A stretch of DNA of 13,555 nt, from the NCBI GenBank assembly GCA_035696925.1, contig DASSDW010000232.1:1-13555 (forward strand), in the 5' to 3' direction. The stretch comes from JAJNBA01 sp035696925 (GTDB lineage Bacteria; Actinomycetota; UBA4738; HRBIN12). The notes beneath the pieces are model-generated. The model had not been told where the DNA came from. It did not search any database and saw nothing but the letters and a program-made list of their open reading frames with translations. Position 1 is the stretch's first letter. Every line of letters begins with the position of its first letter. Positions 1 to 6,971 of the stretch are shown here, in pieces. The position numbers and the translations under genes are program-made.

Positions 1-173
1 TCGAGCCGAAGCGTCTCGGCGACCCAGACGAACGGGCCTCCCGGGTCGGCGCCCGGGGCCAGGATCGGCTGGAGAGGGGACCCGGGGACCGCGGCGACGA
101 CCGCCTCCACCAGGAACCCCGCCACGGCCGCCGCGACGGCGGGCCACGCCGTCCGCGAGCGAGTCGTCTCCAT
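1..173 (-). CDS. N-terminal part of a membrane or secreted protein (partial)
   Basis: An open frame reads leftward from an ATG at 173 to the window edge, giving 57 residues beginning METTRSRTAWPAV. It has a basic start followed by an Ala/Val-rich hydrophobic stretch at about residues 10-30, which could be a signal anchor or the first membrane helix; a Pro/Gly-rich stretch follows. The frame has no stop up to the edge, and its codons end in G or C like those of its neighbours. A TAGCGT box on the minus strand (184-189) lies 10 nt before the ATG, giving a nearly leaderless start. It is divergent from the small membrane gene at 218. I do not recognise the family, and too little is present to assign a function. 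Confidence 0.55.
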   Translation of the reverse strand, partial: METTRSRTAWPAVAAAVAGFLVEAVVAAVPGSPLQPILAPGADPGGPFVWVAETLRL

Positions 174-183
174 GTCGCGGCCG

Positions 184-189
184 ACGCTA
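184..189 (-). promoter_or_regulatory. Candidate -10 box for the leftward partial gene
   Basis: TAGCGT read on the minus strand, 10 nt upstream of the ATG at 173. It would start transcription about 3 nt before the ATG. No convincing -35 or Shine-Dalgarno sequence is visible. Spacing is slightly longer than in the other leaderless starts here. Confidence 0.3.
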
Positions 190-204
190 GCACCCGATCG
201 CCGC

Positions 205-210
205 TAGGCT
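205..210 (+). promoter_or_regulatory. Leaderless -10 box (TAGGCT) for the gene at 218
   Basis: TAGGCT lies 7 nt before the ATG at 218, so transcription would begin at or next to the start codon. No Shine-Dalgarno sequence precedes the ATG. Confidence 0.5.
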
Positions 211-217
211 GCAGCCC

Positions 218-490
218 ATGGCGCGCTACCGGGAGGGCACGGGCACGGCGCTGCTCGTGGCGATCGGCTCGTTCAGTGTCTTCGCGATCCTCGCATGGAT
301 CGTCGCGGTGCTGCTCTGGGTCGCGCTGTCGATCTACGCGCTGGTGGAGATGATCGGTGACGGCCGTCCGAGCGCGGTCGCGGTGCTGCTGATCGTCGTC
401 CTGCTGGTGGGAACCCTCGTCACGCTCGCCGCCGTCGGGTTCGGCTTCGTGGGCAAGCGCCTCACGCCGGGGAAGCGCGATCGCGGCTGA
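218..490 (+). CDS. Small two-helix membrane protein
   Basis: This 90-residue protein has two strong hydrophobic segments, at about residues 11-45 and 53-77, and a basic tail (KRLTPGKRDRG). The tail and the basic N-terminus suggest that both ends are cytoplasmic. The start at 218 is supported by a TAGGCT -10 box 7 nt upstream and by the basic-then-hydrophobic N-terminus. It is convergent with the DUF2269-like gene, with only 3 nt between their stop codons. I see no catalytic motif and do not recognise a named family; a small integral membrane protein of unknown function is all the sequence supports. Confidence 0.7.
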   Translation: MARYREGTGTALLVAIGSFSVFAILAWIVAVLLWVALSIYALVEMIGDGRPSAVAVLLIVVLLVGTLVTLAAVGFGFVGKRLTPGKRDRG

Positions 491-493
491 CCG

Positions 494-949
494 CTACGGC
501 GTGGGCTTCATCACCATCAGGTAGAGGATGCCGGCGACCGGCAGCATCGTGAGGAGTCCCGTCGTCCGGGTACGACGAGCCGCGGCCTCGTACGCGGGAG
601 AGCCTGCTTCGCTCGCGAGATCCGTCTGGCGACGCAGCGACGGTGCGAAAAACGCTCCGGCGATCACCCCGACCAGGACGTAGAGCCCGATCGCGACCGC
701 GATCCAGAACGTCGTGAACCCCAGTCCGTCGGAGATCAGGACCATGATCACACCGGTGAGCGGCAGCACGCCGTACGCGGGATTCGCGAGGCGCGCATCG
801 AGCTTCTTGATCGTGTCCAGCGCGAACGTCTGCTGGGTCGGAGCGCGTCCCTTCATCGCGGCGAGCCAGACGAAGTACGTCACGTTCGTGCCCACGGCGA
901 CGATCGCAGACAACACATGCACGAGCTTGAGCGGCAGGTACCAATCCAT
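494..949 (-). CDS. DUF2269-like integral membrane protein
   Basis: The 151-residue protein starts MDWYLPLKLVHVLSAIVAVG and has about four hydrophobic helices (near residues 5-30, 58-75, 79-103 and 128-147). The N-terminal pattern of a short leader, a Lys-Leu-Val-His turn and a first helix resembles DUF2269 and related predicted membrane proteins, some of which have haem-associated relatives; no function is established here. The ATG at 949 is preceded by GGGGAGA (954-960) at 4-nt spacing, so unlike several neighbours this gene has a normal ribosome binding site. It is divergent from the DinB-like metalloenzyme gene across 94 bp. The family call rests on remembered pattern and not on a search. 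Confidence 0.75.
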   Translation of the reverse strand: MDWYLPLKLVHVLSAIVAVGTNVTYFVWLAAMKGRAPTQQTFALDTIKKLDARLANPAYGVLPLTGVIMVLISDGLGFTTFWIAVAIGLYVLVGVIAGAFFAPSLRRQTDLASEAGSPAYEAAARRTRTTGLLTMLPVAGILYLMVMKPTP

Positions 950-953
950 GTCG

Positions 954-960
954 TCTCCCC
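954..960 (-). promoter_or_regulatory. Shine-Dalgarno sequence fixing the start at 949
   Basis: GGGGAGA on the minus strand, 4 nt before the ATG at 949. It decides this start over a competing frame that begins further upstream at 983. Confidence 0.6.
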
Positions 961-1031
961 TCTCCGCGCCCGATCACCGCCATACTGCCTCACGAGCCGG
1001 CACGCCCGCTCTGGGCTCACTTCGCCGCCCC

Positions 1032-1037
1032 TAGGAT
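1032..1037 (+). promoter_or_regulatory. Leaderless -10 box (TAGGAT) for the gene at 1044
   Basis: TAGGAT is separated from the ATG at 1044 by 6 nt, which places the predicted transcription start exactly on the A of the ATG. No Shine-Dalgarno sequence is present. Confidence 0.6.
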
Positions 1038-1043
1038 GGGCCG

Positions 1044-1544
1044 ATGGATCGCGACAGCCTCCTCGCCTTCGTTCGCTTCCACGCGTGGGCGAACGACCGC
1101 ATCCTGACGACGGCGGCCGGCCTCGCGGATGAGGAGCTCCGGAGACCGGCGGTGCTCGACCACGGCAGCGCCTTCGACACGCTCCGGCATCTCGTCGACG
1201 TCGATTGGAGCTGGCGTGAGGCCTGCATCGGGAACGACGTCGGGCAGACCTACGTCTGGGACCACGGGTTCGTGCTCGACGACCTGGCGGCGATCCATTC
1301 GTTCTGCCTCGAGGAGGACATCCGCCTCCGGAGCTACGTGGAGTCCCTCGACGACGCGGGTCTGAACGAGCCCCTCGCGGATGGCGACCCTCGAGAGCCG
1401 CGGTGGCTGGTCGTCGCCCACGTCGTGAATCACGGGACGCAGCACCGAAGCGAGCTCGCCCGCTACTTCACCGAGTCGGGGAAGTCACCGGGCGACCTCG
1501 ACCTCCTGTCCGCGTACCAGCTTCCGTGGCCTGAGCCTTCCTAG
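1044..1544 (+). CDS. DinB/YfiT-like four-helix metalloenzyme
   Basis: The 166-residue protein fits the DinB/YfiT putative metalloenzyme superfamily, whose members often act as mycothiol- or bacillithiol-dependent S-transferases. It has an N-terminal YxxWANxR-like helix (FRFHAWANDRI, about residues 10-20), a helix carrying a likely metal-ligand histidine (H49 in TLRHLVDVDW), and the typical HxxxH pair H130/H134 in HVVNHGTQHRSE. That gives the expected three-histidine site in a full-length protein. The actual substrate cannot be read from sequence. It is unrelated to the DinB DNA polymerase encoded at 2469 despite the shared name. The stop is 20 bp before the nuclease gene, which has its own -10 box, so the two may be transcribed separately. 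Confidence 0.85.
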   Translation: MDRDSLLAFVRFHAWANDRILTTAAGLADEELRRPAVLDHGSAFDTLRHLVDVDWSWREACIGNDVGQTYVWDHGFVLDDLAAIHSFCLEEDIRLRSYVESLDDAGLNEPLADGDPREPRWLVVAHVVNHGTQHRSELARYFTESGKSPGDLDLLSAYQLPWPEPS

Positions 1545-1551
1545 GCCCGGC

Positions 1552-1557
1552 TAGGCT
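1552..1557 (+). promoter_or_regulatory. Leaderless -10 box (TAGGCT) for the nuclease-polymerase pair
   Basis: TAGGCT lies 7 nt before the GTG at 1565 in the 20-bp gap after the preceding gene. This supports the GTG start and an independent promoter for the nuclease-polymerase pair. No Shine-Dalgarno sequence is seen. Confidence 0.55.
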
Positions 1558-1564
1558 CTGCCAG

Positions 1565-2461
1565 GTGCATCGACTCCTGCTGGATGTCTCGAGTCTCACC
1601 TACCGGGCGTTCTTCGCGATGCCCGACTCGGTGACCGCTCCGGACGGTCGGCCGGTGAACGCGGTCCACGGGTACCTCGACATGGTCACGCGCCTCGTGG
1701 CAACACGGAGGCCCGACGAGGTGATCCACGTCTACGACCACGACTGGCGACCGGTCGAACGCACCGACATCTTCGCCGCCTACAAGGCGACGCGTCCGGA
1801 GGAGCCCGAGGCGATCACGACGCAGTTCGCGCTCCTCCGGAACGTGCTCGATCTCACAGGCCTCCTGCAAGCCGAGACCGAAGGGTGGGAGGCCGAGGAC
1901 GCGATCGGTGCGTTCTGCCTGGAAGCGGACGACGTCGACCGGATCGAGATCGTGTCGGGCGACCGGGACCTGATCCAGCTCGTCCGGGATCCCGTGGTGA
2001 AGCTGCTGTTCACGATCCGCGGGGTCTCGGAGCTCGCCGAGTACGACGAGGCCGGTGTCCTCGCGAAGTACGGGATCCCTGCGCACCGCTACGCGGACTT
2101 CGCGATCCTGCGCGGCGACCCGTCGGACAACCTGCCCGGTGTGCGCGGCGTCGGCGAGAAGACCGCGCGGGCATTGATCCAGACCTACGACACCCTCGAC
2201 GACGTGCTCGCCGACGCCGCGCAGCCGCAGTCCCGACCCGGCCCCTTGAAGGGCAAGCCCGCGCTGAAGGCGAGGCTCCTCGAGTCGGTCGAGTACCTCG
2301 ATGCGATGCGGCGCCTGGTGCCGGTGAACGCCGTCGCGCCGTTGACCGTGTGGTCGGGGGCGCGCGACGACAACGCCCTCAAGGCGTTCGCGGACGAGCA
2401 CGGCTTGAAGGGGCCCGTCCAGCGGTTGCAGGCTGCGCTGGACAGCGCGAGCGCGGCCTGA
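1565..2461 (+). CDS. 5'-3' exonuclease / flap endonuclease (PolA N-domain type, FenA-like)
   Basis: This 298-residue protein is a stand-alone version of the 5' nuclease domain of DNA polymerase I, a metal-dependent enzyme that removes 5' flaps and RNA or damaged 5' ends. Ligand-type acidic residues line up with those of the Taq nuclease domain: D7, D58 (HVYDHD), E109/E111/D112 in GWEAEDAIG, D133 and D135 in SGDRDLIQL, and D185/D188. The helix-three-turn-helix DNA-binding segment GDPSDNLPGVRGVGEKTA is at residues 184-201, and the Y73-K74-x2-R77 arch motif (AAYKATR) is kept. One ligand in the EADD motif is Glu instead of Asp (E111). Start is GTG, supported by a leaderless -10 box. Seven bases separate its stop from the DinB-type polymerase start, implying co-translation. 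Nearest named relative is probably mycobacterial FenA; no polymerase domain is attached. Confidence 0.9.
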   Translation: MHRLLLDVSSLTYRAFFAMPDSVTAPDGRPVNAVHGYLDMVTRLVATRRPDEVIHVYDHDWRPVERTDIFAAYKATRPEEPEAITTQFALLRNVLDLTGLLQAETEGWEAEDAIGAFCLEADDVDRIEIVSGDRDLIQLVRDPVVKLLFTIRGVSELAEYDEAGVLAKYGIPAHRYADFAILRGDPSDNLPGVRGVGEKTARALIQTYDTLDDVLADAAQPQSRPGPLKGKPALKARLLESVEYLDAMRRLVPVNAVAPLTVWSGARDDNALKAFADEHGLKGPVQRLQAALDSASAA

Positions 2462-2468
2462 CACCTCC

Positions 2469-3569
2469 GTGACCGCGTTCGTCTTCCACGTCGACCTCGA
2501 CCAGTTCCTCGCCGCCGTCGAGGTCCTCCGGCGCCCCGAGCTTCGCGGCAAGCCCGTCGTCGTGGGAGGCGACGGCGACCCGACGAAGCGCGGCGTCGTC
2601 TCCACCGCCTCCTACGAGGCCCGCGCGTTCGGCGTGGGATCGGGGATGCCCCTCCGCACGGCCCTCAAGCGATGCCCCGAGGCGGTGTTTCTCCCCGTCG
2701 ACGCGCCTGTCTACCTCGAGGCATCGCGCCGTGTGATGGACACGCTCCGATCCTTCGGGTTCGTGGTGCAGGTGATGGGGTGGGACGAGGCGTTCGTCGC
2801 CGTGGAGACGGACGACCCGGAGAACCTCGCCCACGAGATACAGCGCCGCGTCGTCGAGCGGACGGAGCTCTGGTGCTCGATCGGGATCGGGGACAACAAG
2901 CTCCAGGCGAAGATCGCGACCGACGCCGGCAAGCCCGCCGGCGTCTTCCGACTGACCTCCGATCGGTGGGCCGAGTGGATGGGGTCGCGACCGACGGACG
3001 CGCTCTGGGGGGTCGGCTCCAAGACGGCGAGGAAGCTGGCGGCGATCGGCATCGGCACGGTGGACGAGCTCGCGTCGGCCGACCTCGACAGCTTGGGCGC
3101 CGCGTTCGGGCCGAGCACGGGGCCGTGGCTCGCGCGACTCGCCCGCGGTGAAGACACCAGCCGGGTCAGCGACGCACCCTGGATCCCGAAAGGCGTGAGC
3201 CGCGAGCGGACGTTCCAGGAGGACCTCGCGACGCACGACGACGTGCTCCGTGAGCTCGACCGGATCGCCTCCGAAACGGCGGAGGACGTTCGGAAGGACG
3301 GGCGGCCGGCCGCGCGCGTCGTCGTGAAGGTCCGGCTGATCCCGTTCATCACCAAGACCCGGGGGGTCGCGCTCCCCGAGCCCTCGAGCGATCCCGATGA
3401 CATCGTGGCGGGCGCGAGGGCGGCGCTGGAACGGTTCCCGCCGATCGAGCGACCGGTGCGGCTGCTCGGCGTTCGCGCCGAGTTCGCCGAGGACGCCGAG
3501 GACGCCGAGAAGGCCGGCCTAGGTCATCCGATGCTGAATCTCCCTGGCCCGGATGCCGATGATGGATAG
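2469..3569 (+). CDS. dinB: Y-family DNA polymerase IV, DinB2-like with a Leu steric gate
   Basis: A 366-residue Y-family translesion polymerase. Catalytic carboxylates are D9 (HVDLDQFLAAVE) and D106/E107 (GWDEAF); the finger motif RGVVSTASYEARAFGV (about 41-56), the SIGIGDNKLQAKIATDAGKP palm segment and the H-h-H region WGVGSKTARKLAAIGI follow in the normal order, then the little-finger domain. Residue 14, which is Phe or Tyr in most DinB proteins and excludes ribonucleotides, is Leu. Mycobacterium smegmatis DinB2 also has Leu14 and uses ribonucleotides readily, so this protein probably does too (inference). No clear QLxLF-type clamp-binding motif is visible at the C-terminus; PMLNLP at residues 352-357 is at best a degenerate one. 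The GTG start, 7 nt after the nuclease stop, lacks its own -10 box or a strong ribosome site, suggesting coupling. Confidence 0.93.
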   Translation: MTAFVFHVDLDQFLAAVEVLRRPELRGKPVVVGGDGDPTKRGVVSTASYEARAFGVGSGMPLRTALKRCPEAVFLPVDAPVYLEASRRVMDTLRSFGFVVQVMGWDEAFVAVETDDPENLAHEIQRRVVERTELWCSIGIGDNKLQAKIATDAGKPAGVFRLTSDRWAEWMGSRPTDALWGVGSKTARKLAAIGIGTVDELASADLDSLGAAFGPSTGPWLARLARGEDTSRVSDAPWIPKGVSRERTFQEDLATHDDVLRELDRIASETAEDVRKDGRPAARVVVKVRLIPFITKTRGVALPEPSSDPDDIVAGARAALERFPPIERPVRLLGVRAEFAEDAEDAEKAGLGHPMLNLPGPDADDG

Positions 3570-4670
3570 ATGCGGACTCGATCCCTCGCAGCCGGCGCGG
3601 CGGTCGCCCTGGCGCTCGCCCTCCTGACAACCCTCCCGGCCTCGGCGGCCTACCAGGACCCCTTGATCGAGTTCCCGGACGGGACCAGCGTGTTCTACTC
3701 CCCGTTCTCCGGCCCGGCGACCGTCACGTTCACGTTCGACGCCGACACGAACGACGCGACGTTCGAGCTCCGCCTCCGGCGGGTCGGCGGCCCGGCGATC
3801 CACACGAGGGAGGTGTTCATCGACCCCGACACGATGATGTCACCCCGGGAGGTGACGTTCCGGTGGCCGGCGCTCTCCGTCGGGTCGGCGAAGACGTACC
3901 AGGTGGCCGTCTACCGCGGCGGGAACCTCCAGGGGAGCCCAGAGAGCTTCCAAGTGCTTCCTCCCCTGGTCTCGATCACGGGAGCGACGCCGAATCCGTT
4001 CCTCCCCTGGGTCGACGACGACATCAAGGACGAAACGAGGATCTCCTACACGCTCGAGGCCCCGTCCGATCCGACGATCGTCCGGGTCTACGCCGCCGAC
4101 TCGCACGGGAAGTGCTGCGGCCCCATCGTCTTCGAGCAGGACGATGGGTCACACCCGGCAGGGGTCCACCAGTACGAGTGGAACGGCAGGACCCAGGAGT
4201 CGGGAGGATCGCTCCTGCCGAAAGGCGACTACTTCGTCAAGATCCGAGCCGAGGATGCATCGCACTTGGTTGGGGTCTCGAAGCCTTTCAAGGTCGCGAT
4301 CGCCCGGACGTATCGGGCGGTGAAGACGAAGACGAAGCCCGCGAGGGACTACCACCACCGGAGTGCCGCGACCCCCATCGTGATCGGGGGGGATTGCCTC
4401 GTCGGCGTGGACGCCGGCAACCTACGGATCCTCTGTCAGGGAGCGCGCGTGTCCGCGTTCTGGCGATGGGGCCTCGGCCCGTCGCAACGGATCGAGCGGG
4501 CCAGCTTCGTGGTGGATACACAAGCGGGGAGCTGTCCGAAGTCCATCCGGCGGTCGGGGCATACGAAGCATGAATCCTCGTTCACCTTGAACGAGGATCT
4601 GGCCGGAGCTTCGGGTGATTGCCGCATCGTCACGGCGAAGATCACGTACAGCTACCAACAAGCATCCTGA
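3570..4670 (+). CDS. Secreted protein with FlgD-Ig-like domain
   Basis: The 366-residue product has a clear signal peptide: MRTR, a hydrophobic core at about residues 6-22, and an ASA cleavage site predicted after A26. The mature part starts with a beta-rich domain (about 30-132). Residues 134-246 look like a FlgD-type Ig domain, with NPF, ISYTLEAPSDPTIVRVY, then a GVHQYEWNGRTQESGGSLLPKGDYFVKI segment in the typical order of strands, often seen in secreted or surface proteins. The C-terminal part (about 270-366) contains C276/C289 and C322/C351, likely disulfides; C182 and C183 are adjacent. The ATG directly follows the polymerase TAG with no gap; a weak GATGAT box 6 nt upstream could allow a leaderless start. 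Function unknown; extracellular location is the firm part. Confidence 0.8.
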   Translation: MRTRSLAAGAAVALALALLTTLPASAAYQDPLIEFPDGTSVFYSPFSGPATVTFTFDADTNDATFELRLRRVGGPAIHTREVFIDPDTMMSPREVTFRWPALSVGSAKTYQVAVYRGGNLQGSPESFQVLPPLVSITGATPNPFLPWVDDDIKDETRISYTLEAPSDPTIVRVYAADSHGKCCGPIVFEQDDGSHPAGVHQYEWNGRTQESGGSLLPKGDYFVKIRAEDASHLVGVSKPFKVAIARTYRAVKTKTKPARDYHHRSAATPIVIGGDCLVGVDAGNLRILCQGARVSAFWRWGLGPSQRIERASFVVDTQAGSCPKSIRRSGHTKHESSFTLNEDLAGASGDCRIVTAKITYSYQQAS

Positions 4671-4699
4671 CCCGCCGGGTTCCCGGAGCGATCAGCACC

Positions 4700-4705
4700 T
4701 ACCAT
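4700..4705 (+). promoter_or_regulatory. Leaderless -10 box (TACCAT) for add
   Basis: TACCAT lies 7 nt before the GTG at 4713, in the 42-bp gap after the secreted-protein gene. It supports the GTG as start; there is no Shine-Dalgarno sequence. Confidence 0.55.
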
Positions 4706-4712
4706 CGGGCGC

Positions 4713-5783
4713 GTGACCACGCCGACGCTCGAGGGCATCAGGGAGGCGCCGAAGGTCCTCCTCCACGACCATCTCGACGGCGGCGTGCGGCCGGGCACGA
4801 TCGTGGAGCTGGCGGACGAGACCGGCTACGAGGGCCTCCCGACCCGCGACGTGGAAGAGCTCGAGGCGTGGATGAGGCGGGGAGCCGATCGCAAGGACCT
4901 GGTCCTGTACCTCGAGACGTTCGCCCACACCGTCGGGGTGATGCAGACGACCGAGTCGCTGGCGCGCGTCGCCCGAGAGTGTGCCGAGGACCTCGCCGCC
5001 GACGGCATCGTCTACGCGGAGGTCCGCTACGCCCCGGAGCAACACCTCGAACGAGGTCTCACGTTGGACGAGGTCGTCGAGGCCGTGCAGCACGGATTCA
5101 CCGAGGGCTCCCGGGCGACCGGGATCCGGATCGGCACGCTGCTCACGGCGATGCGCACGGCCGCGCGATCCCTCGAGATCGCGGAGCTCGCCGTCCGCTG
5201 GCGGGACCGCGGGGTGGTGGGCTTCGACATCGCGGGCGCGGAGGCCGGATATCCGCCGACCCGCCATCTCGACGCGTTCGACCACGTCCGCCGCGCGAAC
5301 TTCCATCTCACGATCCATGCGGGAGAGGCGTTCGGACTGCCGTCGATCTGGGAGGCCCTGCAACTGTGCGGCGCCGAGCGGCTCGGGCACGGGGTTCGCA
5401 TCGTCGACGACATCGTGGTCGACCCGGATGGCGAGGCCCGGCTCGGACGCGTCGCCGATCTCGTCCGTCACCGGCGGGTGCCGCTCGAGCTGTGCCCGAC
5501 CTCCAACGTCCACTCCGGAGCGGCGGCCTCGATCGGTGAGCACCCGATCGGGCTCCTGACGGATCTGAAGTTCCGCGTCACCGTGAACACCGACAACCGG
5601 TTGATGTCGGCGACGACCCTGTCGAACGAGTTCGCGCAGCTCGTGGACGCGTTCGGGATCGGATGGGACCGGATCCGCCGGCTCACGATCAACGCGATGA
5701 AGTCGGCGTTCCTCCCGTTCGACGAGCGCGTCGCCTTCCTCGACGATGTGATCCGGCCGGCGTACCTCGAACACGATCGATGA
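4713..5783 (+). CDS. add: Adenosine deaminase
   Basis: A 356-residue metal-dependent TIM-barrel deaminase converting adenosine (and deoxyadenosine) to inosine in purine salvage; cytoplasmic, no signal peptide. The zinc-site and catalytic motifs are complete: H18/H20 in LLHDHLDGG, H202 and E205 in TIHAGEAFG, H226 in RLGHGVRI, the ELCPTSN strand (259-265), and D294 in VTVNTDNRLMS. The last motif has Asp-Asn where many bacterial enzymes have Asp-Asp; the NTDNRLMS form is, as I recall, usual in actinobacterial adenosine deaminases, so it is a lineage marker and not a defect. Length is normal. GTG start is supported by a TACCAT -10 box. Its stop overlaps the ATG of the next gene (ATGA), so the two are an operon. 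Confidence 0.95.
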   Translation: MTTPTLEGIREAPKVLLHDHLDGGVRPGTIVELADETGYEGLPTRDVEELEAWMRRGADRKDLVLYLETFAHTVGVMQTTESLARVARECAEDLAADGIVYAEVRYAPEQHLERGLTLDEVVEAVQHGFTEGSRATGIRIGTLLTAMRTAARSLEIAELAVRWRDRGVVGFDIAGAEAGYPPTRHLDAFDHVRRANFHLTIHAGEAFGLPSIWEALQLCGAERLGHGVRIVDDIVVDPDGEARLGRVADLVRHRRVPLELCPTSNVHSGAAASIGEHPIGLLTDLKFRVTVNTDNRLMSATTLSNEFAQLVDAFGIGWDRIRRLTINAMKSAFLPFDERVAFLDDVIRPAYLEHDR

Positions 5784-6271
5784 CGGCTGAACGGGACGCA
5801 CCGAAGGACACGCCGGCGATCCGCGGCGTGGCCGCGTCGGGGGTGTCCTTCCGCGTGGTCCGGACGGAGCGGCCGGGCAGCGCCGAGGAGAGCGCCGCGC
5901 TCCAGAGCATCGAGCTCGGACAGCTGATCCGGTCGATCGTCGTGCGCCGTGGGGCAGGCGACTACGTCTTCGTCCTCGTGCCCGGCGGGCGGCAGATCGC
6001 CTGGGCGAGGCTGCGCGCGCACCTCGGAGTGAGCCGGCTGTCGTTGCCGGACCAGGAGGAGGCCCGCGACGCGACCGGCTACGAGCGGGGGACGATCACC
6101 CCGCTCGCTTCGTCGACGGGCTGGCCGGTCGTGGCCGACGCGACCCTCGCCGATCGCGACGTGGTCGCCATCGGCGCCGGCGCGCACGGCGTCAATCTCC
6201 ACCTCGATCCGGCGGATCTGTTCCGTCTCGTGCACGCCGATCTCGCGGACGTGACCGACCCCGCCGGGTGA
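5780..6271 (+). CDS. YbaK/EbsC-like aminoacyl-tRNA deacylase
   Basis: From the ATG at 5780 (overlapping the add stop by 4 nt) the product is 163 residues, the usual size for single-domain YbaK/EbsC/ProX proteins, which hydrolyse mischarged aminoacyl-tRNAs such as Cys- or Ala-tRNA(Pro). Supporting features are the N-terminal LQSIELGQLIRSIVV segment (41-55), which corresponds to the substrate-site strand, and TGYERGTITPLASSTGWPVV (about 99-118), the glycine-rich loop of the family. Where YbaK has its key lysine, this protein has Arg (R51), so substrate range or activity could differ. The 5' extension of the frame to 5663 lies wholly within add and is not used. Its link to add is by operon position only; no functional connection is obvious. 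Confidence 0.82.
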   Translation: MTAERDAPKDTPAIRGVAASGVSFRVVRTERPGSAEESAALQSIELGQLIRSIVVRRGAGDYVFVLVPGGRQIAWARLRAHLGVSRLSLPDQEEARDATGYERGTITPLASSTGWPVVADATLADRDVVAIGAGAHGVNLHLDPADLFRLVHADLADVTDPAG

Positions 6272-6314
6272 GCGTCGCAGGGCTCCAGGTGCACCGCGGT
6301 CCGGATCGAGCGGG

Positions 6315-6971
6315 TCACGCGGGCGGCGCCGCGTCGGCGTCCGCCAGCACCAGCTGATCGGCCGCCTTCACGCGTCCGGCCGGGATGGACGGATCACGTG
6401 CGAGGAGCCGGGTCAGCGCGTCCGCCTTCGTCCTTCCCGCGACGATCCACAGGACCCGCCGAGCCCGATCGAGCACCGGAAACGTGAGGGTCATCCGTCG
6501 CCGTCCTCGGAACGTTCCCGTCACCGCGACGTCCCGGTCGCGCACCCCGAGGACGGGATCGTCGGGCAGGAGGGATGCCGTGTGCCCGTCGTCGCCGATC
6601 CCGAGGTGCACGAGGTCGAACCGATCGGGCAACGACCGCCCGTAGGCCGTCGCCGCGGACTCGAGATCGTCGGCCTCCACGGGCATCGGGCGGATCGTGG
6701 CCGCCCCGTCGGCCGACAGGGCCCGGCGGAGATGCGTCAGGTTCCGGTCGTCGTCCCCCTCGGGGGCGATCCGCTCGTCGACCTGGAACGTCCCGGTCCC
6801 GGACCACGGCAGCGCGAGCCGGCGGAACGTCGGGACGGGTGTCCCCCCGCCGCTGGCCGCCCAGTGGAAGATCCCGCGATCGGCGACCGATTCCTCAGCG
6901 GCCGCCTCGATCACCGCGGCCGCCCGGGCCGCGAGGGCCTCGGCGTCCGGGAGCACCTCGAGATGGATCAT
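6315..6971 (-). CDS. pgl: 6-phosphogluconolactonase
   Basis: A 218-residue SugarP_isomerase-fold (NagB/RpiA-like) enzyme that hydrolyses 6-phosphogluconolactone to 6-phosphogluconate, the second step of the oxidative pentose phosphate pathway. It shows the phosphate-binding loop SGGGTP (40-45), the VDER motif (64-67) followed by a loop ending in RN, and the catalytic HLGIGDDGHTASLLP block (about 121-135). Length is somewhat shorter than the 230-260 residues common for the family, mostly at the termini, but all core motifs are present. The ATG at 6971 overlaps the gnd stop in an ATGA arrangement, so pgl is translated from the gnd transcript. The gene is convergent with the YbaK-like gene across 43 bp. 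Confidence 0.93.
   Translation of the reverse strand: MIHLEVLPDAEALAARAAAVIEAAAEESVADRGIFHWAASGGGTPVPTFRRLALPWSGTGTFQVDERIAPEGDDDRNLTHLRRALSADGAATIRPMPVEADDLESAATAYGRSLPDRFDLVHLGIGDDGHTASLLPDDPVLGVRDRDVAVTGTFRGRRRMTLTFPVLDRARRVLWIVAGRTKADALTRLLARDPSIPAGRVKAADQLVLADADAAPPA

Noticed and set aside
1044..1544. Functional link between the DinB-family metalloenzyme and the DinB polymerase because of the shared name
   Set aside because: The two families are unrelated in fold and reaction; only chromosomal proximity is shared.
4675..4686. CCGGGTTCCCGG inverted repeat after the secreted-protein gene as a terminator
   Set aside because: The loop is only 2 nt (or the stem only 4 bp), and no T-run follows; not distinguishable from random GC-rich palindromes.
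6272..6314. Possible bidirectional terminator between the convergent YbaK-like and pgl genes
   Set aside because: No stem-loop with a T-run on either strand; only short GC-rich palindromes are present.
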